Assembly: GCA_025175895.1 (NCBI GenBank) | Contig: CM045992.1 | Span: 115,780,377-115,844,376, forward strand | Reading direction: 5' to 3' | Source of the DNA: Wurfbainia villosa | Taxonomy: Eukaryota; Streptophyta; Magnoliopsida; Zingiberales; Zingiberaceae | Length of the DNA stretch: 64,000 nt | Part shown: positions 1 through 11,887 of the stretch, piece by piece | How positions within the stretch are numbered: position 1 is the stretch's first letter | Layout of the letters: the number at the start of each line of letters is the position of its first letter | Notes under the pieces: generated by a model | Told to the model about the DNA's origin: nothing | The model's database searches: none | Seen by the model: only the letters and a program-made list of their open reading frames with translations | Made by a program: the position numbers and the translations under genes

Positions 1-387
1 TTGGAAGAAGAGGCGTCGAAGCGAAGAGGAAAAAAGGCGTCGGGGAAGAAGGCGTCGCCGAAGAAGAAGGCGCCGTGATGGGCTCGTGAAAGGGGATGAG
101 GCCGTGATAGTGGAATCGAAAGGAAGCTAGAAAGAAGAAGAGAGAGTGTGCGAGGGAAAAAAAAGGAAAAAATAGAAATTTAGGGTTTTCTCGCGTATTA
201 AACCCCGTAAATGGACCCACCTAAATTTATTTTATCCCCATAAAAATCTCATACGGAGTCCGTTTAAATCCAGAAAAATTCTGGAAAATTTCCTAAAATT
301 CCCTAAAAATCCCGAAAAGTTTCCAGGATTATTTCCTTAATTATTTGGCCATTTAATTCACTATTTTACATTTTCCAGTATTTAACA
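1..387 (-). repeat. 3' LTR of Tekay element 1 (partial)
   Basis: Matches the high-coordinate end of the LTR at 5224-7745, including the GA/GCG-rich stretch and the block ending in CCAGTATTTAACA. On the minus strand the LTR begins TGTTAAATACTGG at 387. The rest runs off the window. Confidence 0.9.
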
Positions 388-399
388 TTCTCCCCCACT
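388..399 (-). other. Polypurine tract of Tekay element 1
   Basis: Minus-strand AGTGGGGGAGAA directly abuts the LTR start TGTT, the expected second-strand primer. An identical tract borders the LTR at 29589. Confidence 0.85.
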
Positions 400-483
400 A
401 ATAAAAATTTGGTCCCCAAATATCCTACTCGAATGCATTTGAGTAAGAAATACCATAAGTACTGAAAATATACCTCACGTACC

Positions 484-1500
484 TTAAGTAAACAAGTGGG
501 GGTATTGAGCTCTGATCTTTTCCTCGAGCTCCCAAGTAGCCTCCTCGTCGGTGTGGTGACTCCACCCAACCTTGACAAGTCGCACAACCTTGTTCCGCAA
601 CTGTCGTTCCTTGTAATCCAAAATCCGTACCGGAACCTCTGCGTACGTAGCATCAAGTTGAATGGAACCTGATACATCTGACAGAATATGTGTAGAGTCT
701 GGCACATACTTCCTCAGCATAGACACATGGAATACATCGTGAATACTCGTCAAAGATGGTGGTAGCTCTGGCGATAAGCAAGCTCTCGATCCTCTCCAAA
801 ATCTCAAGCGACCGATATATATCTAGGAGCTAGCTTACCACGGAGGTCAAATCTCTTCACTCCTTTCGTGGGTGAGACTTGCAGAATACGTCACTAATAG
901 AGAACTCAGAGGTTTAGTCTCCGATTTGCATAACTCTTACGATGATCTGCGCTCTGCCATCCTACGTCTGATAGTACGGACCAACCCTGTCTCATGTTGA
1001 GCTCTATGGGTCCTAGCAACTGGTCCTCCCAGTTGCCCCGAAATCCATAACACAGGACCTCAGCAAGTCCTCTAGTGTCTAAATGGCTCGCTCAGACTGT
1101 CCATCTCATGCGTGGATGGAATGCAATACTAAACGAGCTGTGTGTCTAACGCTTTCTTGTAGACTCGCGAGAACCGAGCGTGAACGAGGATCTCTATCGA
1201 TATAATGCTCAAAGGAACACCATGAAATCTGATGATCTCCCGTCAATATAACTCTGCCAAACAATCCAGAGAGTCGGTCTGCCAACTCGCTAAAAAGTGC
1301 GCGGATTTGGTCAGTCGGTCAACGACTACCCAAATCGCGTCATAGCCCTGATGTGTCCTAGACAAACCCACCACAAAATCCATAATAATATGCTTCCACT
1401 TTCATTCCGGAATTGAAATTTCCTAAAGCATCTCTTCCTTAAACTAATGCAACTCCGAAAACGATTATCCTCCTCGGAGTCAGAGACAGTAGTCCATCTA
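484..1500 (-). pseudogene. Pol 3' end: integrase traces and chromodomain (Tekay element 1)
   Basis: The 107-codon reading frame at 484-807 covers the end of Pol. It shows the post-integrase motif HDVFHVSMLRKYVPDS followed by a chromodomain-like tail (EEATWELEEKIRAQYPHLF) that targets integration in the Tekay lineage. Upstream, 830-1500 still aligns by eye with the integrase-coding DNA of the element at 26866-37770, for example around 1276-1390. It contains many frameshifts and at least one deletion of roughly 125 bp near 1015 that removes the segment after the catalytic Glu. It is non-functional. The tail here reads through the position where the better-preserved copy has a TAG stop, so the tail was part of the ancestral protein. 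Confidence 0.8.
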
Positions 1501-2918
1501 CCGTCCAAAATTCACTCCACCATACACTCTATAAGTGCATGGGAGGCTATCGCGACCAAACTTCCTTGTTACAACCGTTCCTGTTCCAGCTACTCTATAG
1601 TAGCTATCCAGTAGCTAGCCAAAACTCCATGAGCATTTCAGCTCCTCACCTCTTCTAAACAATATAATAACTGCGAAGTCCACGTCATAAATATATGACA
1701 ACCCATCTCGTAGTTCCTCATTTGACGTAAACACGGGATACGTCTCGATCAACTAAATCAGAAATGCTCCATTCTCTGAAACATTGCATCCGCATACAAT
1801 ACCCTTCCTTCCACCCGAGAATGATCAAACACCACGGGTGTAAAAGTCAATCATTGTCTGAGCTGTGAAACTAATTTCACAAGCTTTAGACCAAGTAAAT
1901 TCCATCACCAGTCAGCGGTATAGTACCACTAGAGCATCCTATCCATATCTATGGTAATAATCAAATCAATACCAAAAAAAATCATCATCTACGGTGGCCG
2001 AGTGCTCAACTCCAACTACCACCATCACAAATGATCCAATCGTGTCCAGAATACACGATTTCCCAAATCCCTGGACGACTAAGTCGTCAATAAGTCTAAT
2101 AAAATAATCCAAAAGCTCATACAATTCATACCAAGTATGAAATTGTCGTCGCTATACAACTGCATTCTCTTTACTCTAGGCTGATGATATAACAATCATC
2201 ACAACAACCATGAAAATTGTATGACACTGTCACTACAATATCAACATACCAATAGCCATAAATCAATCCTAGAGTATACACAGATGTCCTATAGTTGATC
2301 TAAATAGATCATCTTTCCACAATGAAGGATATTCATTTCCTTCTACAACTACCATATTCTATCATCGATAATCGATGCATAACCTCAAAGGTCCATCTCT
2401 CCTTTAACAAAGAGTTCCGGATCTTCTCTAGAAGAAATACTGGGATAGATAAATATCCCATCCAACACCTCCTATAATAAGGTAAAACGATCTTTCATCG
2501 TCTTGACCAGTGTAAGTATACACGCCTTATCCATAACCAAATCACTAATAGTATGGACTGATATTTTCTGAGGGTTTACTCCTTGACCTTCAAATCGATG
2601 GCTAGCAGCTAAATCCCTAGCTTCCTAATTTGACATCAGTCGGCACCTCTAAAGAGTCCGTACTTCCGAAATCATCATTAGATTCCTCAAGGTCAATACG
2701 TCATCGAACTCGCCCACTACCACGAGTAGGGCAATTTCCTAAGTCAATAGTTTTCCTAACCACAAAAGTACTATAACCACTAAAGACAATACCTTTCCTA
2801 TAGCTCAGAGATATCCTTCAGCTTGCTTGGTCCCAAAACCCGAGAACTCCCAAAAATCCAAGGAAAAGAAAATCCTCGAACACAAAACCCACAAACCAAA
2901 ACCGCAAACCAATAAAAT
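1501..2918. other. Decayed internal region of Tekay element 1
   Basis: No reading frame or motif can be followed. By position it should hold RNase H, RT and protease of a chromovirus, but stop codons occur in every frame and I see no YVDD or DTG box. AC-rich and AT-rich sequence continues to an LTR-like end at 2919. Confidence 0.5.
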
Positions 2919-4990
2919 TGTCACGTCCTGGGGGCATATCCTTCATCCAAATGACAGAGGAGCCCCTTAGTGACAATATTCAAATCCATGGACCAAATAT
3001 GGTAAAAACCTCGAAATAATTATAGAAATACAAGTATTTCTATAACTGCATGCATGCACGACTAAACATATATCAATCAAAGTAAAATAGTTTTATGACC
3101 CCAAATCCAATTGCGACAAAATCCAAAGTGCATAATCAAAATGCAACACCGATAAAGTAACCAAAGCAGCATCCCGACGATGCAGGGAGACAAGCACGGC
3201 AAGGAACTCTCTGAGCGACACAAAGGTAGGTCAACAGAACATGTCCTCCATCAGTTAACCTAGAGGATAAGGAGGAGGGGTGAGTACAACCACTAGATGG
3301 ATAGATAATAGTGCATAATCATAATGCACATAATGGAAGTCACAGGAACAAACTAAAGTAACCCAACCCTCGAGTACCAATATCACCTACTACCATCCCG
3401 GTATAACAAATATACCCATACACAACCAACCATGCAACAAGTAGTGCACATCGGGATACCACGACAAAGCCTCGTGGCTCTCGCACAAAAGGAAACTATC
3501 TATGAGCTACCATGAACGTGAACCCATGGGCCGACAATCAATAAACTCAAGCGCTACGCAACTACATGCTACCACGAATAAGACTCGTGGGTAAACATGC
3601 AATATATAGATATGCATTTACCACCAATAAGTCGCAATAGGCGCGTTTTATCCTAGGTTGTTAAGCCTAGGGTTATCCAATACATCTAGCATAGAACGCG
3701 TCTATCAAAATCGATAAGGATCATCGATCTTCCATTAAACCCATTGAGGCGCGAGGGTTTCAACACCTTTAATACGAAATGTTTACCAAAACAGAAAGAT
3801 CATCGACTTATAAATAAATAAGTCGAGATGATTAAATCTAGCATTCCAACCCTTCTAACATGATCGGTTATCAAGGTCGATCCAAAATCATAAGTCCACT
3901 AATAATCACGCCGAGACAATTAATCATAGGTTTCGTCTCAACTAATAGGAAACGCCTATCAAGGCCAATAAGGACAAATCTACTAACAAGCACTTCAAGA
4001 GGGTTAAGCCTAAATTATATCATCCTACCACTCAATCATGCATGCCCTAACATGCTACCACGAACATATCTCGTGGGTATTTAAGACGTAAAGTAGCTAT
4101 CTAGCTACACATCATACTAATCCGATTATCACCAACTCCGAGCGAATAGCGCAAGAGTATATCCTTACGAGATTATCTCAACCATGTATGGGGGCATGAT
4201 TGACCACAAATATCCAAGGCAACCATAGGGAGTCTCTACTATAAACCTTTCTCAACCACAAACCACAAATGGGTGTTATAGTTGGCAGCCGATAAATATG
4301 AACAACGTTATATACCCTCTAAGGATTAATCGCATCCTAATCATTCGACCTCTCCTAGTCCGATCACCATATCCACTGAAACAGTAATTGGATAAATCAC
4401 ATACCAATATGCACATCCGGGTTATTACGCCTAGGGTTTCCACACCTAGGGTTCTACTAATATTATTTCATTCCTGAGATCCGCTCCTACAGAATAACCT
4501 CCTCTAAGTTATTCTATCTCTACCAGTCTTAATCATGGTATCCACCACAATAACACATAACACGTTGTCTAATAAACGACAGCATAATCCTACTAATGAC
4601 AATCAATGGCTGAAATTAATTAGGGTATAACTAAAGGGTCATGCCATAACAAAGTCAAGGCAATACTAAAATAAAGCATCAGATGCTTATATATACTCTA
4701 AACTACATAAGTTATAATCATGTCATCATGCCTTCTACGAATTTATCCATCTTAGTCATATCATTCAACTAGTCTAATCCCAATACCAGTCCAATCCTAA
4801 TACTAGTCCAAATAGCTAATCATTCATATCACAATGATAACTAGCTACCTATAGCAGTAATAGCAATTTATAACCATATGCTAACCATAACCAGCAACCT
4901 AAAAATCTAAACAGATATCAAGTTAAAACAATACTAGATAAAACAAGATATCACCGCATAACCAAATATAACCAATATAAATATGCACTA
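2919..4990 (-). repeat. LTR-like block of uncertain family
   Basis: At 2919 the sequence TGTCACGTCCTGGGG resembles the LTR end TGTCACGCCCCGAGG at 5224, 26866 and 35012. It is preceded by AATAAAAT, as the others are by AAATAAAT. Downstream sequence does not match the known Tekay LTRs by eye. It carries three short hairpins at 3456-3478, 3569-3593 and 4055-4079. The far end is not definable; it lies near 4990, where homology to the Tekay leader resumes. It could be a nested solo LTR or an LTR of a sister family brought in by recombination. Confidence 0.4.
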
Positions 4991-5204
4991 AATCTAGAAA
5001 ATTTTCTAGAATTTATTTACCTGTTAGCCGTCTGGAGATGTCCTGTCGCCGCCAAATCCCCCATATTGACCTCGTCAATAATACCTCGAATTTCCGAAAC
5101 ATAACAATCGTCGGAAATCCGTACCAATCCGAAAATACCCAGTTAACCTGCCAAACTTGGCGAACTCCATAAACCCAAAGACCCTAAGGAACTCGGAAAC
5201 CTAC

Positions 5205-5216
5205 GCTCTGATACCA
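5205..5216 (-). other. Primer binding site of Tekay element 1
   Basis: Minus-strand TGGTATCAGAGC, complementary to the 3' end of initiator-Met tRNA, seven bases inside the LTR that starts at 5224. The leader sequence at about 5020-5200 matches the leader of the other Tekay copy at 34800-34990. Confidence 0.85.
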
Positions 5217-5223
5217 AATAAAT

Positions 5224-7745
5224 TGTCACGCCCCGAGGGAGTCCCCGCCAGACGAAAATCCGGCAGCATCTCCCCTATACGGGTGACAATACCAGTTTTC
5301 ATACAAAGCCTACACGGCCACTATACATCGGTCAACACGACCGGAATCCAAACATCACACGCAGATAATCAAATAGGGCCTCAGGCCAACAAATCTAGGT
5401 AAACATAAGTCTACACTAACTAGACTTACCCCTTCTGCCATCTGGGCAGGAATACTCAACCGAAATCCAATCGAAATAAAAATTCGATCAAAGGTCCCTA
5501 AGGACATACCAAAACATCCACAGGTACAAATATCCAACTCCAGTCCTAAACATATATTCTAATCCAAATACCCAAAACCGTAAACACAAATAACAAAATA
5601 CACTTCCACGAGGGGTTTGGCGGTGGACTCTCTGACGACTCCATCACAAATAGATATAAATCAACGGGGTGAGTTCAAAGAACTCTGCGGGTATAGTAGA
5701 TATGCAAAGTAAGGTATAGCTAACAATAAAAATATCATGCCGATGTCTCACATAAATAGGGTATGAGCAAGAAATACAAAAATGTATCTTACGAATCTCC
5801 TACGATATAGGAGCATGTGCCTGACTAGGAGTAATAAAGTCCTGACCATATATAAACATGTATCCTGTATGCATGACAATCATATGCACATCCAAGGCAT
5901 CAATAAAAATGCAGCAAACACAATACAAATGCAATCCGTGCAAAGTGCATGCCGTGCCAATGACATGGTCACCCCTGGGCCCGCCTCACTCATGATGGTG
6001 AGCCAGGAGTGGGTAGGGCTATGACAATCTGCACTCTGCCATCATCTTGCTCTGGTGGCCGAGTGGACAGGATCTTTGTCAGTACACCTATCCTCCTGCC
6101 CCAAACATAGTGGGGGAGCTAAGCTCTCATCTCCCGGTGTCATAGACCAGAGGAGGATCCACGCCGCTACCACCCTCCTGCCGCTACCCATGAGCGAGCC
6201 GTAGCTCGACAGAGCAATATGACACCCTCACGATGTACCACTAACCCATGAGTGGCGGCATGTAAATCCTACTCAAAATACCTATCCAAATGATATGTAC
6301 AACCAATATATATACATATCCCTAATCCATGTACTATGATCCATATCAAACAGGTAAATATAATCATATCCTAACACATGCATGTATCTAGTAGGCACCA
6401 AAAGCATACTAGGCATATAAACATGAAAAGTTATTGTAAACTATCCTAACTAGCATATCAATTTGACTTAATCTAAAAGTTAAGTCAAAATACCCGCCTG
6501 AATATATATCCGCAAGAATGAAAACCAAATTTTCACGATCGAGGATCCTGCCTCGTGACCAAAACCTGCATATAACATAACTATAGTCAAGTACAAAAAT
6601 GCAATTTTACCGATAAATCGAATACTAAATCGATTTCCTTCATAACCCAATTAACCCAAACTATTTCCAATTTTCCTTATCCACAAATATCCATACAATT
6701 AATTTAGCTCACTAAATCAATTGATAAAAATTTTGATTAATTAATGATAAGCTAATTAATCAATTAAACCTGGTTTAACCCGCATTTTAACAACCTAAGT
6801 CAAATAACTGAAATTTAATGGCTTTTAATTTATCCAATTATTTCCTAATCAATTAACCTAATTCATCATCTACAACAATCCTCGAGATATACCTGCGCTA
6901 GCAAAAACCTTCTCGACTGCACAGTTCGCCGGCAAATTTTTCCTTGTTGCCCTAAATCAACGCTTTCAAACACAATCCACTGTCAAATCACAGAAACATA
7001 CCGTAGGGATTAGACAAAACCCCAATCAACCCCTTACCTTGCTCCGGCAGTGCTCGGCTAGAAGGGCAGCTCCCCCACCGGCAACAATCTCACCCAATTT
7101 GCCCTAATCGCCTGCTCCGGCAAAAATAGTGAACCTAGGTCAGAACCAAAACCCTGCCGCCACCGACGCCACCTCCCAGCTTGCGCGTTCGCCGTCGACT
7201 CGCCTGGGGGCGCCGTCAAGGTCGATCGTCGTTGCTTGCTGCGAGGAAGGACTCGGGCTCGAGGAAGAAAGGCGTCGTGAGAAGAAAAACACCGTCTTGG
7301 CGTCAGGCGATTCTGTGGGTGTGGTCGGAGCCCGCAGAGGAAGAGGGGCGTCAGACGGCGAAGGGAAAGAGGCGACGCTCGGGGAAGAAGGGCGTCGCCG
7401 GCGAAGAAGAGGCGCCCGAAGTGGGCTCATGAAAGGGATGAGGGCGCCGTGATAGTGGAATCCCGAAAGGAAACTGCCGAAAGAAGAAGAGAGTCGCGGC
7501 AGGGAAAAAAAAAGGAAAAGAAAATAGAAATTTAGGGTTTTCCTCGCGTATTAAACCCCGTAAATAGACCCCACCTAAAACTGTTTATTTTATCCCCGTA
7601 AAAATCTCATACGGAGTCCGTTTAAATCCAGAAAAATTCTGGAAAATTTCCTAAAATTCCCTAAAAATCCCGAAAAGTTTCCAGGATTATTTCCTTAATT
7701 ATTTGGCCATTTAATTCACTATTTTACATTTTCCAGTATTTAACA
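5224..7745 (-). repeat. 5' LTR of Tekay element 1
   Basis: 2522 bp, plus-strand ends TGTCACG...TATTTAACA. It shares blocks with the 2723- and 2759-bp LTRs of element 2, including the CCTCATGACAC-like and GGGGGAGCTAAGC region and the closing AT-rich U3 start. GA- and GCG-rich sequence at 7130-7450 gives long frames on both strands, but these are composition artefacts inside the LTR. Outside flank is GTTGG. Confidence 0.9.
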
Positions 7746-8077
7746 GTTGGTATCCGATGGTTACGGGTGAGACTAGAAGGTGAGCCAAATTGCAACTGTG
7801 ATTTAGATGTGGTTTAGATTTCGTTATTAGTGTTTCTGATATCAGAATGGTAATCGATTGATGAACCGAATTTAAATCAAGGGGTAGAATATTTTGGTTG
7901 TGTAAGGGTTGATGTTCTGTATATATTGCTGTTGGATGCTGTGCAGCGATGAGTGGTGGAGACGAGGTAAGGAAGCTGTAGATACGGTTTTGGATTAGCG
8001 TGTTATTTAATTAGTTCATAGTTGATCTAGTTTATTTCCTTAGTTGTTGGTTGGAGAGTTTATAAGGGTGGGTTGTG
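7746..8077. other. Older host sequence, left part
   Basis: No gene recognised. It continues at 17236 on the other side of the SIRE insertion. It could itself be a remnant of an older element, but no diagnostic ends are seen. Confidence 0.4.
8073..8077. other. Target-site duplication, left (SIRE-M)
   Basis: TTGTG here against ATGTG at 17236-17240, one mismatch, directly flanking the element ends TGTTGG and CCAACA. Confidence 0.65.
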
Positions 8078-8552
8078 TGTTGGATCGAAAGTGTCGCTAG
8101 AGGGGGGGGTGAATAGCGATACGGTGTCGTTAAAAAAAAACTTTTGCAATAAGTAAAAAGCAAGTAGAGAGTGCACAGCGGAAATATAAAGTAGACAAGA
8201 TATTTTTACGTGGTTCACAATCTTTCGATTGCTAATCCACGGCCCTAGTGATCCTTGATCACGTACGGAGGGCAATTCACTAAAACCACTCCTCCTCGTT
8301 GGAAGTAGGAGCAACGATCACAAAAAGAAATCAAGGCAAAGGGACACTCCCCCTTTCCTTGTTACGATTAAAGCACAAAGACAATTTAAAGAAGTAGAAC
8401 TTAAATAAATATACCGACAACTCTTATAAGTTGAAGATGTAGCTTTCGTTGTCGGCGGCACTTCGTCGTAGCAAATGTGAGTAGTAGTAGCGGCGTTACG
8501 ACGGCGTGTTGAGAGCTCTTGATTTCTTATATTTTTGCTTGGCGTGAACATG

Positions 8553-8562
8553 TCTATTTATG
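8553..8562 (-). promoter_or_regulatory. TATA-like box of SIRE-M LTR
   Basis: Minus-strand CATAAATAGAC downstream of the repeat array. Position in the LTR fits a U3 core promoter; motif only, no transcript evidence. Confidence 0.4.
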
Positions 8563-8639
8563 GATATTGATCTATGAATTTAGACATAGGTAGTATCCAA
8601 GGTGAGGTTCTTATCCCCAAGTCTTGCTCATCCACATCC

Positions 8640-8995
8640 TTTCAACTCAAGGATGAGGTGCTTCATCCAACCACCTTGTGCCACAACTCAAGGATGAGGT
8701 GCTCATCCAACCACCTTGTGCCACCTCAAGGAGGCCTTCACGCCAACTTGTTGGAGCCATCCAACTTGTGCCACATCATGGGAGCCAACCATCTTGTGCC
8801 AACTCTCCTCATTTTGGGCGTCCAAGCTTGATTGTGGTTTGCCAACCATCTTGTGCCAACTCACCTCATTTTGGGCGTCCAACTTGATGATGGTTTTGGA
8901 TGTCCACCTTGATGCCACATCACCTAATTTTGGGGGTCCAAGCTTGGTGATGGTTTGGATGTCCACCTTGATGCCACATCACCCTTTGTACCAAA
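8640..8995 (-). repeat. Imperfect tandem repeats in SIRE-M LTR U3
   Basis: Units containing CCAACCATCTTGTGCCAACT recur at 8784 and 8841 (57-bp period). A related GATGTCCACCTTGATGCC unit recurs at about 8899 and 8957 (58 bp). Shorter GGATGAGGTGCT units stand before them. On the minus strand the array lies just upstream of the TATA-like box, so it may act as an enhancer array (inference). The same array is in the partner LTR. Confidence 0.8.
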
Positions 8996-9450
8996 CACGA
9001 GTCAAGTCCAAATTCACCCTTGAAATTGAGCTCTTCTCGAGGTGGAACTAGACCGGTGATTGGTAGTAGTAGGCAGTGGTCAAAGGGTTTTGGATTGCAG
9101 TACAAGTTAGCTTAAAATATAAAGTAATGCGATGGTTCTAACCACCGATCTCGACCTAGACCTTCCATTGGAGGTATTGGGTCGGATCTACGCTGCGCCT
9201 TGCCGGCTTTCACACGAGCTTACCTTGTAGCCTCGCTTCCGGTCTTCACCCGAGTACCTCGGCTTCCTCCGAAATCCCTCTGGCATTGCCCGACCACCTC
9301 GGTTCCCACCGGGTGTCGCAGACCTTCCGCTCAACTTTAGCATTTCTGCACACTTAATTGAGCTCGTAAGATAACAAATATACCCTTAACTATTGAGCCT
9401 TTTGCCATAATCAAAATACCGGTTCGACTTTGGTGCCCACTGCACCAACA

Positions 9451-9464
9451 ATCTCCCCCTTTTT
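9451..9464 (-). other. Polypurine tract of SIRE-M
   Basis: Minus-strand AAAAAGGGGGAGAT directly next to the LTR start TGTTGGTGCA. Confidence 0.85.
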
Positions 9465-9503
9465 GATTCATGGCAAACCGACACAAAAGTTAAGGAAAAA
9501 TTA

Positions 9504-9584
9504 AGCTAGCATAATGATTAAGCATGAATGAGCTAGCATAAAGATTAAATATGAATGAGCTAGCATAATGATTAAATATGAATG
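9504..9584. repeat. Three 27-bp tandem repeats
   Basis: AGCTAGCATAATGATTAA-type units start at 9504, 9531 and 9558 with one to three differences, in the non-coding 3' region of SIRE-M. Confidence 0.9.
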
Positions 9585-9602
9585 AGAAATATTATTATGC
9601 TA

Positions 9603-9757
9603 TATGATTCTTTGGGCCTAAGCCCTCATGGTTTTATTTCTGGGCTTTACCCAAAAGGCCTCATACCAATGGAGATATCTTTTCATCTTATAAGCACATT
9701 ATCTTTTCCATGTCTTACCAATGTGGAACTTTGATTGTATTCCCAATACTCCCCCTT
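9603..9757 (-). repeat. TRIM-type LTR fragment inside SIRE-M
   Basis: Reverse complement matches the 199-bp LTR of the TRIM at 46132-46765 over most of its length, including the segments GATATCTCCATTGG and CCTTTTGGGT...GCCC. The first bases (TGTTGG) are missing and a purine run AAGGGGGAG abuts it. It is probably a solo LTR or truncated copy; no target duplication was found. Confidence 0.75.
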
Positions 9758-9926
9758 AATAGTTGCTTAAGTAATCGGAATTACTTAATAAAAGGTAATA
9801 ATTTTGTTTACTTTCTTCCCCTTTAATTTTGGTTAATTTTGGTTACTTTTGTGACTTTCTCCCCCTTTTGCCTTAACTCAAAAAGTTTGTAAATATATTT
9901 TAGGGTTTGTAAGTCCAAGCAAGTTC

Positions 9927-9930
<4 letters not shown>

Positions 9931-9983
<53 letters not shown>

Positions 9984-9997
9984 ATATATATATTTAT

Positions 9998-10082
<85 letters not shown>
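9931..10082. repeat. (AT)n microsatellite, about 150 bp
   Basis: Nearly pure TA dinucleotide run with a few interruptions (TCTATA, TTTATAGA) in the SIRE-M 3' region. Such runs may be length-variable or mis-assembled. Confidence 0.97.
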
Positions 10083-10086
<4 letters not shown>

Positions 10087-10483
10087 TAAAAAAATAATAA
10101 TAAGCTTGAAAATATGTTCATCTAAAATGTACAACTCCGGTTGGACTTGATTGATATAGAATGATCAATAAGTCTTGAAGGAGTTGATTAATTTTAAATA
10201 ATTATACTCCATGGTTCATATCGATGCACTGAATCTACATCTGGAACCAGGAGTAAGGTCCTAACATCTCACGCCCGTCTACGTGGCTAAGTACACAAAC
10301 ACATTAGTCCTATGTGTTGTGAGATGTGTTGGCTCCTTAAATCTATAGGTATATGATTTCTAAGGTAAGACTTAGGCTAATTTCATAAAAAGAAGCAAAA
10401 ATAGAGTACATATATAGAGAAATTTAAATCCTACTCTATTACGCACATACCTAACTTTCGTCTTAATAAACTAAATTAGCCGG
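10083..10483. other. Non-coding 3' region of SIRE-M
   Basis: Between RNase H and the polypurine tract. The stretch 10190-10350, read on the minus strand, resembles the sequence at 56760-56880 (ACATCTCAC..., GAGATGTTAGGA, CCAGATGTA, CAGTGCATCGA). It is therefore a conserved SIRE 3' segment. No ORF. Confidence 0.6.
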
Positions 10484-11887
10484 GTAGTGGTTTGGTGAAG
10501 ATGTCCGCTAGGTTTGATTTGGACTCAACATACTCTAGTTGTATAGTTCCATTAGTTACATGTTCCCTAATGAAGTGGTGTTTAACTTCTATATGTTTTG
10601 TCCTAGAATGACATATTGGATTTTTAGTTAAGTTAATTGACTGATGTTATCTATGTAGGTTTTAATGTTGTTAAAGATTAAGCTAAAGTCTTGGAGAGTG
10701 TGCTTCATCCACGGAGTGAGAGACACACTCACCCATCGCAACGTATTCGGTGGTAGATAAGGCAACGCAATGCTTCCTCTTTGCACTAACTCACTAGACT
10801 CGAGAGGATTTGACAACAACCACTGCGTGCTCTTTCTATCGAGTTTACTACCGCATAGTCGAGTCGGAGTAGCCGATTAGATTAAACTCGGTAGATCTAG
10901 GGTACCAAATACCTACGTTTAGCGTGCCCTTTAGATATCTAAGGATACGCTTGACTAGGGTTAGGTGAGACTCCTTTTCACTGGTTTGTATCCTTGCGCA
11001 TACTTCTACCGCGAATAAAATGTCGAATTCGGCTCGCGGTTAAGTATAGGAGACTTCCTATTGCGCTCCTATAGTATTTTAGGTCAATGGGTTTTCCTTC
11101 TACATCTTCGTTTATATTAACATTAGTTGCTATAGGTGTATTAATTATTTTAGCATCTTGCATTCCAAATCGATTTATTAAGTCCTTAGTATATTTTTGT
11201 TGATGTAAATATATTCCATCTTTAGTTTGTTTAATTTGTAAACCTAAGAAGAAACTTAACTCTCCTACTAAATTCATTTCAAATTCACTTTCCATAAGTG
11301 AGATGAATTCGTTTAGTAGGATCGAGTTGGTAGTTCCAAAAATTATATCATCTACATAGATTTGGGCTATAAAGATTTCTTTTCCTACGGTTTTTACGAA
11401 TAAGGTTGGGTCGACTAAACCTTGGTTGAATCCTTTGGACTTAAGATAGATCGAAAGCCTTTCGTACCAAGCTCTTGGGGCTTGTTTGAGTCCATATAGG
11501 GCTTTCTTAAGTCTAAGGACATGGTCGAGTTTATCTAGATTTTGAATCCGGGAGGTTGGTAGCGTAAACTTCTTCCTTAATATATCCATTCAAAAATGCT
11601 GACTTGACATCCATTTGAAACAATTTAAAACCTCGATGTGCAGCATATGCTAACAACATTCGGATGGACTCTAGTCTTGCTATGGGGGCGTAGGTCTCAT
11701 CGTAATCTAAACCTTCGACTTGACTAAACCCTTTTGCGACTAACCTAGCTTTATTTCTAACTACTTCACCTTTATCATCAAGTTTATTTCGAAATACCCA
11801 CCTTGTTCCAATAATTGATTTTTCTTTAGGTGGTGGTACTAATTCCCAGACTTCATTTCTAGTGAATTGAGCTAGCTCTTCTTGCAT
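10484..11887 (-). pseudogene. SIRE-M reverse transcriptase and RNase H
   Basis: Two overlapping frames, 11531-11887 and 10978-11589, encode a copia RT. The N-terminal part has TRWVFRNKLDDKGEVVRNKA and FQMDVKSAFLNG. After a frameshift near 11540, LYGLKQAPRAWYERL and the catalytic YVDDIIFG follow. RNase H (10484-10977) is broken but ends in DNA that still encodes HHFIREHVTNG and LADIFTKPLP-like words. RT copies element RNA in the virus-like particle, and RNase H removes it. YVDDIIFG is typical of the SIRE lineage. Several frameshifts and stops make it inactive. Confidence 0.88.

Larger units (their letters stand above)
1..7745 (-). mobile_element. Tekay-type Ty3/gypsy element 1 (degenerate, truncated by window edge)
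   Basis: A minus-strand chromovirus. The upstream LTR lies at 5224-7745 and the start of the downstream LTR at 1-387. The initiator-Met primer site is at 5205-5216 and the polypurine tract at 388-399. Between them only decayed pol remains: a chromodomain end at 484-807 and integrase traces to about 1500. The gag, protease and RT regions seen in the related element at 26866-37770 cannot be recognised here. A block with an LTR-like end (2919 to about 4990) occupies the space. Family assignment rests on clear similarity of LTR ends, leader and pol end to the better preserved copy. The other flank is outside the window, so no target duplication can be checked. Confidence 0.85.
8078..9450 (-). repeat. 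3' LTR of SIRE-M
   Basis: 1373 bp; plus strand starts TGTTGGATCG and ends CACCAACA, giving the inverted ends TGTTGG/CCAACA. Contains a repeat array (8640-8990) and a TATA-like box on the minus strand at 8553-8562. Confidence 0.93.

Noticed and set aside
7129..7452. Long overlapping frames on both strands in GC/GA-rich DNA (also 29091-29411, 37082-37589)
   Set aside because: They lie inside Tekay LTRs, are open in several frames because of composition, are not conserved between LTR copies, and match no protein family.
8640..8995. Regularly spaced repeats considered as a CRISPR-like array
   Set aside because: Spacers are themselves repeated, the array is in both LTRs, and the DNA is from a plant.
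8574..9051. Overlapping frames of 70-111 codons with repeated HLVPTLLILGV-like words (also 16436-16862)
   Set aside because: They are translations of the tandem repeats in the SIRE-M LTR U3; open in several frames on both strands.
9451..10483. Env-like ORF of SIRE elements
   Set aside because: No frame of useful length or transmembrane pattern in this region; only repeats and an (AT)n run.
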